Assembly: GCA_018105865.1 (NCBI GenBank) | Contig: CM030833.1 | Coordinates: 12,448,381 to 12,512,380 of the forward strand | DNA from: Metaphire vulgaris | Lineage: Eukaryota > Annelida > Clitellata > Crassiclitellata > Megascolecidae | Length of the DNA: 64,000 nt | Direction: 5' to 3' | Shown: positions 52,101 to 60,802 of the stretch, in pieces | How the letters are laid out: the number at the start of each line of letters is the position of its first letter | How positions within the stretch are numbered: the stretch's first letter is position 1 | Translations under genes and position numbers: made by a program | Notes under the pieces: generated by a model | Databases searched by the model: none | The model's input: only the letters and a program-made list of their open reading frames with translations | Told to the model about the DNA's origin: nothing

Positions 52101-54607
52101 TTGTACAGCTTATTTCTGTGTTTGATTCTTCTATAACAGCGGTTCTCAACCTGTGGGTCACGACCCCCAGGGGGGTCGAATCACGATTTGCCAGGGGTCG
52201 CCCGAGACCATCAGAAATATGGGATTTGTCTCTTTTCTTGTTATTGTACAAAATTTCCTCAATGGTATTTACGACGTACTAGTTGTTTTACTATAATTGT
52301 CATTCGAGGATAGACATGGAGACAATTAAATAATAACGATTTCGAACATTTTGTTTCTCGTAGCATTATTATTTTTAGCAGCTTACATTGTGAACGAAAA
52401 TAATTTGACCGTTGGGGGGTCGCCACATAATGGGGAATTGAATTAAAAGGGTCGCGGCACTATAAAGGTTGAGAACCGCTGTTCTATAAGAACGATAAGG
52501 GTTAATTAGTAACATGGCAATACTGGTATAACTGTAACCTGCAGTGTTTGTTAGGGACTAGAGAGCTATAGAGTTTCCAGCTTTTGAATAATTTCAAGTG
52601 AATTTCATATCTTTTTCTGCAGCCATTTACTAATCTGATCAATCTGCTGTCATCATTCCTTTCGATCTATGAGATTCTCGGTGAAAAAGCACTTCCCACA
52701 CAGACCGAATATTCAGTTCGGCAGGCACCAGATTCTGTAGTGGTAAGTTAAACGCTTGATTTTGGTCTTTCTTTTATATGCTGAAATTCAGTTTGATTCC
52801 ACAGATTCTAAATTCAATTCAGTTATGTTTTTAAACTGGCCATGACTTTTCTCTTTAGAATATGTGCAGTAATTTTGTTTGTAACAACATTGGGAGTAAC
52901 AGAAGAGCTAAGTGAAATACGAGTGACCATTTTTGTGCACTTTGTATGAGAAGACTGCATGGCTACTAAGCCAAGAGGGAAAACGCTGTTTGGCTTAAGG
53001 AGTTTTGGGGAATTAAGATCAGATATTGATTATTTTATCAGTTCCAGTTGAAAAAGAGGTGTGCAAGAGCACTTAAAGAAAGATATTCACATTGTCTGGC
53101 AAACTTAAGAAAGTTAAAATTGCAGGAGGACACTTTCTTTGCTGTTTCTGATGATAGATGCTCCTGGCAGGATAAAGAAGCCAATATAAGTTATTCTTCA
53201 TTTATTCACTTATCCATATAATTGATAACTGGGTTGAGGTTATTGAAGGGTTTTGGAAATGGCCTTAGAAAACATAAATTTGCCACTACTGAATATTATT
53301 CATTTGTAGGGTGTTCTTGATAGACTAGTATTTGTTGACTCGAATGCAAAGATCTCTTCTCTTTTCAACTATGAGCAGTCTCATGTCTTTGGTCTCAGGT
53401 ATAAAATTGCTGATTACTTGAGGATTTAATAAAGCTTTTAGTAGGGATTAAATGTGAATTTTAGTGTTATATTATTTGATTCATTTTATGAGAAACTTGC
53501 AGAAATTCATTTCCAATGATTTAGATAATCACAGTGTTGCTTTAGTTTTTCATTAGTTCTCTGTTGTATAAGATGGCTTGTTACTATTATTGCAGCAATG
53601 CTCACTTAGTAACAAATTGTTTTCAAACTGGTGCATGAATTTTTAAAATTTGTTATTCAGTTAAGTTCAAATTCATTGGAATGTTTGTCTTTAAGACCAG
53701 TGGCGTAGTGAGGGGAGGGCAGAGGGGGCGAAGCGCCCCAGGCGGCACTTGCTCTAGGGGCGGCGCTTTCAAGATTTCTTATTGACTTAATTTGACATCA
53801 GAGACTTTTTGGTGGAGAGTTGAAACATCATGTCAGACTTTTTTCTGTGAATTGAGGGCAGCACTTTTTCAAACCATCGCCTCAAATGATGATGAATTTG
53901 ACATCTGTCGTAATTGAACATCATGTGCAGTGCAAACCATCGTCAAATGATGATGATGACGACGGCGACGATGATTTTTAAGACATTGAGTTACGCTGAC
54001 ATTTTCAGCAATCGAACATCATGTGCAAGCAGAAATTTTGAGTGATAAATTAGGTGACATTCAGAGGAGTGGCAATAATTGGATTAGACGTTAAATGCAC
54101 TTAAAGAAAGATATTCACATTGTCTGGCAACACTCCAGTGTTGTTGCCTATGTTGTAATACACAAGTCTTCATCATCTTGTGAAGACTCCATTATAAGCA
54201 TTACATTATATGTTCCCGTAAGATGCATTTTTATGCACGAGTTTTACAGCAGGCTGTGATGCTTTCTAAACATGACTCATTAAATGTTGTCATCAGTTTC
54301 TCTTATGATATGATATCTGTGTCATTTGCAACAGATTACTCAGTATCATGACTTCTTGTCTTGACACATTGCTTCTCCTTGAGACACAATATGGTTTTCA
54401 GGCAAAACTGCTTCAGTCTCAGGCAGAAAATGTAATCGAAGGCAGGTAAGAGGAACAGCCTATGCCTTGCTATGCAGTTAGTTTTTAAAGAATTCATTTG
54501 GATATTTGAAATTGATTATCTTTACCATATTTATTATCAAGCACTTCTACTTTCTACTATGGCTAATTTTTGTTGCATTCGGTGAATATTAATGCCATTT
54601 TCATGTT

Positions 54608-54658
<51 letters not shown>

Positions 54659-54872
54659 TTTTATATTTAGTAAGACAGTCATATTGATATATTGTCACTG
54701 GAACGGATACTTTTGTTATATTTAGTAAGACAGTCATGATTGACATGTTGTCACTGGAACGGAATTACATTCTTGTTAAAACCTATTTAATTGGAGGACC
54801 ATCAGAAAGAGTGAAAATTCCATCAAGAACTTTATGACAAATTATGAACAGAGAGTCCATAAATAAAATAAA

Positions 54873-54920
<48 letters not shown>

Positions 54921-57900
54921 ATTATGGTGTTATGGTACCTTGTAATTGTAATGCCTAACAATGGACAGAATCTAAGCATTTTGATGATCATGCTCTGTTA
55001 TGGTATGATAAATAAAAGGCAAAACTACTTTGAAACTCAAATATAATGAGCTTCAACGAGCCTGCAAACCTTCACCGTAACATCTAGTCTTCTGTAGTTG
55101 GATCTATTTTGATGGGAATTTGCTGAAGGAACTTGTGGGACCTCTTCAGTTTAGCCAAGATTTTGTTTTCATTGGATTTTGCCATATTCATTTGTTACCA
55201 GTAATTTAAACAGTAGCATGTCACATAAATGCTTTTTGAATCATATGTGTTAAACATTAACCCATTTGTTTTTAGGGTCTTAACACATCATTTTCAATGC
55301 CATTATTTTCTTCTTATCCTGTTCCATCTGATTACATACCAAGTGTTTCTTCAAAGTCATCGCCAAAAGAAGGTAGCTTCTGAATTCCTGAATTCATTGA
55401 GCATTTGCTCTAATTTTCTATGGCAATAATTACCGGTAGTATACAATTTCATTTTGGCAGTGAGTTCTAATGCCCATAGGTATCACTTAGTTAACTGAAG
55501 TCTAGATTTGAGAGTAGCCATTTTTTTAAAGATCTGACAGAGAAAGAATTCCAAAACTTCCCACCTGTGACAGAAAATGCTACTTCTAGGTATGGTTAGC
55601 AATGAATTATCAAAGTATTGTGGAGTGAAAAACATTTTGGGGGATTTATCTTATGGAATTCAAGTATTGAGGTTGACCAGTCTGCAATATTTTATAAATC
55701 AGTAGATTGGTTGTGAATGCAAGTCCCTGTTTTTAACAGGCAGCCCATATAATTTTTTTAAAACTGGTTTAGTTGATGAATTGAGCATCAGAGGCATGTG
55801 AAGTTTCACTTCAAGAAGACTGAAATAATAATAATAATAATAGTAATGTTCACAAAGACAAAGAACAGGCTATCTATGGGAAATATAAGAACAAATCTTA
55901 GAATTCTTTATCAACGTGACCTTATCAATCACATTACTAATGCCTGGTTTCACCAGATATTCAAACACAGAACCGCACTAGAGAAGGAAGCATTCAGTTA
56001 ATGGAGACAGTTATTAAGAAGTTAAGAAACAGAATCCTGAAGATAAGAGTGATTAAAACACTGAATAAATGCATGGCTATATGGCTTAAAACCGAGCATC
56101 ATGGAAGTCATCAGAAAGAGAAGAATGAAATGGACTGGACACATACTCAGAATGGAAGAAATAAGAAACCCAAAACGAATTTTCAACTACAAACCAGAGG
56201 GAAGAAAATCTAAAGGAAGACTGAAAAGACGATGTGTGGACGGATTGGAAGAGGAACTGCACATGGCAGGGCTGAATCTCAATGGAAAAACTGACGGAAG
56301 ACACCGAATGACTTTGGAAGAAATAGCAAAGGACAGAGATCTTTGGAGAGATGTCATGGAGAAGTCAATAGCTGGACACAGCTAGAGGACAAAGACCTGA
56401 CATGACCTGACATGACCTATTTGGCTTAAAGGAAAAAGAAGTGAAGGAAGTAGTGGCATTATTTGCAGTTTGCCCTACCATGGAGCAGAATGCATAAAGA
56501 AGATATCTATTATCCTGAGCAAAGGTGTATAAAATAGAACATCTTTTGAGCAACTGTGAAGCCTTTATCTGTGTCTCTTTTAATCCTTAGCATAGTAATG
56601 TTTTGATGCAGTGCTTAAACAATTTCAAATTTGATGCATCTTTATGCAGTATTATAGCCTTATTTAATTTTATTAAATAAATATTGTGAGAATAATTCTC
56701 TTATTTACTAGTCTGAATATGTATTTAAAATATAAAATATGATGTATGTGTGAATTGCTATTTTATTGCAGCCAGTTTATGTGCTAGTTATATTTTTCAA
56801 TTACATTGCAGATAATGAGCTAGTTCGATTTCTGAATGAGACTAAAAAGGCAGAGTTAACACTCAGTTGGTTGGAGAAATGCCAGAAAGTGTTTGTTGGT
56901 GTCTTGTCATCACGAGCTGATCAGATTCTGGGAAACTGTAGGTTGACCATCCATTTTACGCATTTCTGACAGCATTTATTCACTGGCAGCATTTGTTCAC
57001 TATGCTTCTTCCAAATGTATTGTTCTTTTAGTACTATATTTAGTTGAAACCAGGATGTTATGGAGCCAGTGAGCAATTGAGACTAAATATTACCAGTCTG
57101 CCATCTTCCTGCCAATACATAGATATATATTTTTTATAGAGTCTACTATGGTCGAATTTATTGTAATAAGATTGTTCTGGTAGGGATCTGCAGACATTGT
57201 CTGTTATAGTCGAGATCTGTCATAGTGAGGTCCTGTTCACTGATCCCTTCTCCCTTCATACTTTGATTCTTTGCTATGTCATTATACCCAAACACTGGTC
57301 ATGTTTTCTATGTTCAGCTGTTACTGTTTTCTTACTTCATTTTAGATTTAAAGATTAAATGATCATCACACTTTGATTTAATTATTTCCTTAATCATCTG
57401 GAAATCTTATAGCTTTGTGGCTTCACATGTTTAGTTTCCTTGTCATAGGTTTTTTGGATCTTCTTGATCGAGTCGTTGCTGCCAATGCACAGCTGCAAAC
57501 TGAAGCCATATTTTCTACATCAGATTATTCAGGTTTGATTGTTCACTTGATTTCTGTCTATAAAGTAATTTTATTATATCTGTATTGCTAAATGATTTCT
57601 TTGTGTAAGGTTGTATGGGTGTTACTGTTACTAACTGTGTTACTGGAGGTCTCTGAGAAGCTCCTTCTCTCTTAGAGAGTTAATCAAGGTGTGATGGTCA
57701 CTCATGGATGCCTTTTCTTTCATTGTGCAAACAGAAGATTGCTAAGTAGTTTTACGTATTTTGCCATTGGCTTGGTTTCAGTCGGAAACTGTTTCAGACA
57801 TTCGCTCTGGCTGGATAGTGTGGTATTCAGCAATATCCAGATTCACCAAATACTGATGTCACGAAACTACCGAATCAGAATATTATAATTTTCACCTTTC

Positions 57901-60742
57901 ATGATTTAATGTAGAGTAACTTAACTGAAGTTAAAGAACACACCCGCAAAATTTAAATTTAACCGAAACTACGTCACACAAAGAATTAGTTGAGGCTGAT
58001 CACTGTAACTGAGTAGTGAGTATTAAGTGACTACTGGTAACTGGTAACTTTGGTAAGTAGTAATTTAGAGTCATTCTGATCCTTTGCGTTAATATTTGCT
58101 TCGGACCCGGATCCAGCAAATGTTGACCCAGAGCATCCGGATCCGGTATCCAGTGGAAAATACCCATCTTGTCTCATTCCCTATTGACCTTTGTGTCTGC
58201 AATCCAGCATACTTTCACTGGAGTGTACAGTTCACTATTACGGCAAATGGTTAGAAAGCATGTTTAATTCTCTCTCTTGAGTGGAGTCTGATATTTTATT
58301 GTCATTGTATCATCTGTGTGATTATAGTGACTGACGTGGCTTTGAAGAACTGTAAACTGTCTCCTGTTCAGTTGAATGGAATTCAGTTGACAATCAGGTC
58401 AGACCTCAATTATTTAGTCAGATTATTTCTTTCATTGATGTACAACAGTTTTTACAGAACAGCTGAATGATCCATTGGTGGCATTAATGCTGATGCTGCA
58501 AGTGCCAATGATAATGATCATCACAATGCATAGGCATCAATCCCGTGAGGGTCCTGGGGTCCGGACCCTCAAAAATTTGGTTGTGAGGGTCCATAAGACA
58601 TTGGACCCACACAGAAATCTGAATAAATCTATTTTGTACTGTTGTACGATTATTTAATAAATTGTTGTGCTGGATAGATAATTAATGCACGTAGATATTA
58701 TCAGCAAATGGTATTTTGGAACATTAATAAGCAATAAGAATTATGCTATAAGGGTTAGGGTTAGGCACAACAAGAGGTGGACCCTCACAACTTTTACTAC
58801 AGATTGACGCCACTGTCACAATGTAATGATGACTTGGCATTGACTACAAAGATGATCATGATGACAGTTTTAGAGATGAGAATAATAATTAGAATTTGAT
58901 ACTGTGAGTGCAGATGATAATGATCACAACAGTGTGATGATGACTCAGCAGTGAATACAAAGATGATCCTAATGACAATTTTAGAGATGAGAATAATAAC
59001 TATTATTCTCTGGATCATGACCTTGATTAAATTCTTAACTGCAATTATGACCTTGGATGTCACTTTTGCTGCTGTCTTACTTATTGTAAAATGGAGCTTG
59101 AAGTTAATTGATATGGATATTTGGAAACTGTTGATGTCTATAATGATGATTATGATGGTTGTTGTGCTGGTGATAGAAGCATCAACTGTGATGATAGGAC
59201 CTTTTCCAAGTTTGCAAATTATACAATCTGAGTGCGAGTATCTGGTAAGTGTAGCATGAAGTGTGTCAAGTGCAATGTCAGAATTATGCAGCAGACAAAT
59301 AATTTAATGAGATACGGAGCTAAATAGGAGGAGGTTTATCTTCAATAAGCAGTTCAATGGGACTTTTTGAAAATTTTCAAAAAAGTGATGAAAACTTAGA
59401 TGTAATTGTATAGTCCAAAATTCTTAGGGCAGTTACTGATGCTGGTTCTAGACACCTTAGTGCATTGCTTTGATGATGTTTTGTTGTACTTTTAGATATG
59501 GGTGTCATCTGAAACTTCTTTCCTCAGCAAAAGATGCAAAAGAGAAGCTCACACAGCTGATTAAAAAGTGTACTGTTTATCTGCAGCACCAACGAATGGA
59601 CCACAGCAATCACTGGCTTCGTATCCTTTTGTTGCACTGACCTCTTAAAACAGAACAAATGATTGTTTCTATTTCAAAATATCAGATCACAAGGTAACTA
59701 ACAAAAATACATATTTCTAAAGATTTGCATAATTCATTTCTAGCCTAAATTTTACTATTTAGTTTGAATTCAATTCCTCTTATTGATCAAAGTTTGTAAT
59801 CTAAAAACAAGAAAATTAATTTGATAAATTTAAAGAAACTAAAGTTTTAATCTCAAAATAATTCATTGATTCTAAATATGTATATGTATTCAAACTTTGC
59901 CTTCCAGTTGCTACTTTTTTCTGTATTTATAAACATAGTTTGACATTTGGAACATGTCCTTAGTATAAGCTTACTGGTTCACCGGGAAAGCTCAACTACT
60001 GATTTCCTTATTTAAATGTCAACATTTTCAAATATTACTATTATGATGTTATTATTACTACTATAATCTTAACATTTGATGTTATTATGCACTTATTTGG
60101 AAAATAATAAACTAATTTTGATTTGATTTTTTTGAACTACTGATTCTTTGGCACTTTGGTCATGGTCATAGGACTATTGGTCACTTTGTTCAAGCCCTAA
60201 GACCCCTTGACCCCTTGGCACTACCTTTCAAACACAAATGAATTTCCACAGCATGGAGACATCAGAAAGTACAATCAACTACGGGAATGAAATATAAAAT
60301 GAAGTGGAATTTCAGTTGAAATTTCATTTATGTGATGACGGCTATAGCAGGTTGAAATTGGTTCAACTGTGTTATTTTGAAATTCAGTTTTGAAACTTAA
60401 CTGGTTCCTAGAATGTCTTTCTCCAGACAGAAGTGTTGGCTTTGATTGGTTTGTTGCCACAATTTTCCTCGCTACTGGAGGCAATGCTGATCGGTCATGG
60501 AAGTTCTTGTTCAAGTTCTCTTCCATGATGACGTCAGCCTTTGTCTGGATGCAGCGGATTCATTGTTCGGTGAGTTTTAGAATTTCATCTGATATGATCA
60601 TTTTAAGTTATGAGATTATCTGATTAGATGTGACATTTATCTAGATTATTGACTTATTTATGAAATTTGATTTTATGTCAGTCCTCCAGAACCAGACTAG
60701 ACATAACAGTTAACTTAGTAAAGTGCATTTTATTATATTTAT

Positions 60743-60802
<60 letters not shown>

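Noticed and set aside
58745..58768. GGGTTAGGGTTAGG, telomere-like
   Set aside because: Two units inside a MITE; far too short and interstitial.
58951..59259. Hydrophobic 102-codon frame (Met/Ile/Val-rich)
   Set aside because: Begins in the GAT-rich tandem duplication and follows AT-rich composition; lies inside a TBC1D32 intron with no homology seen.
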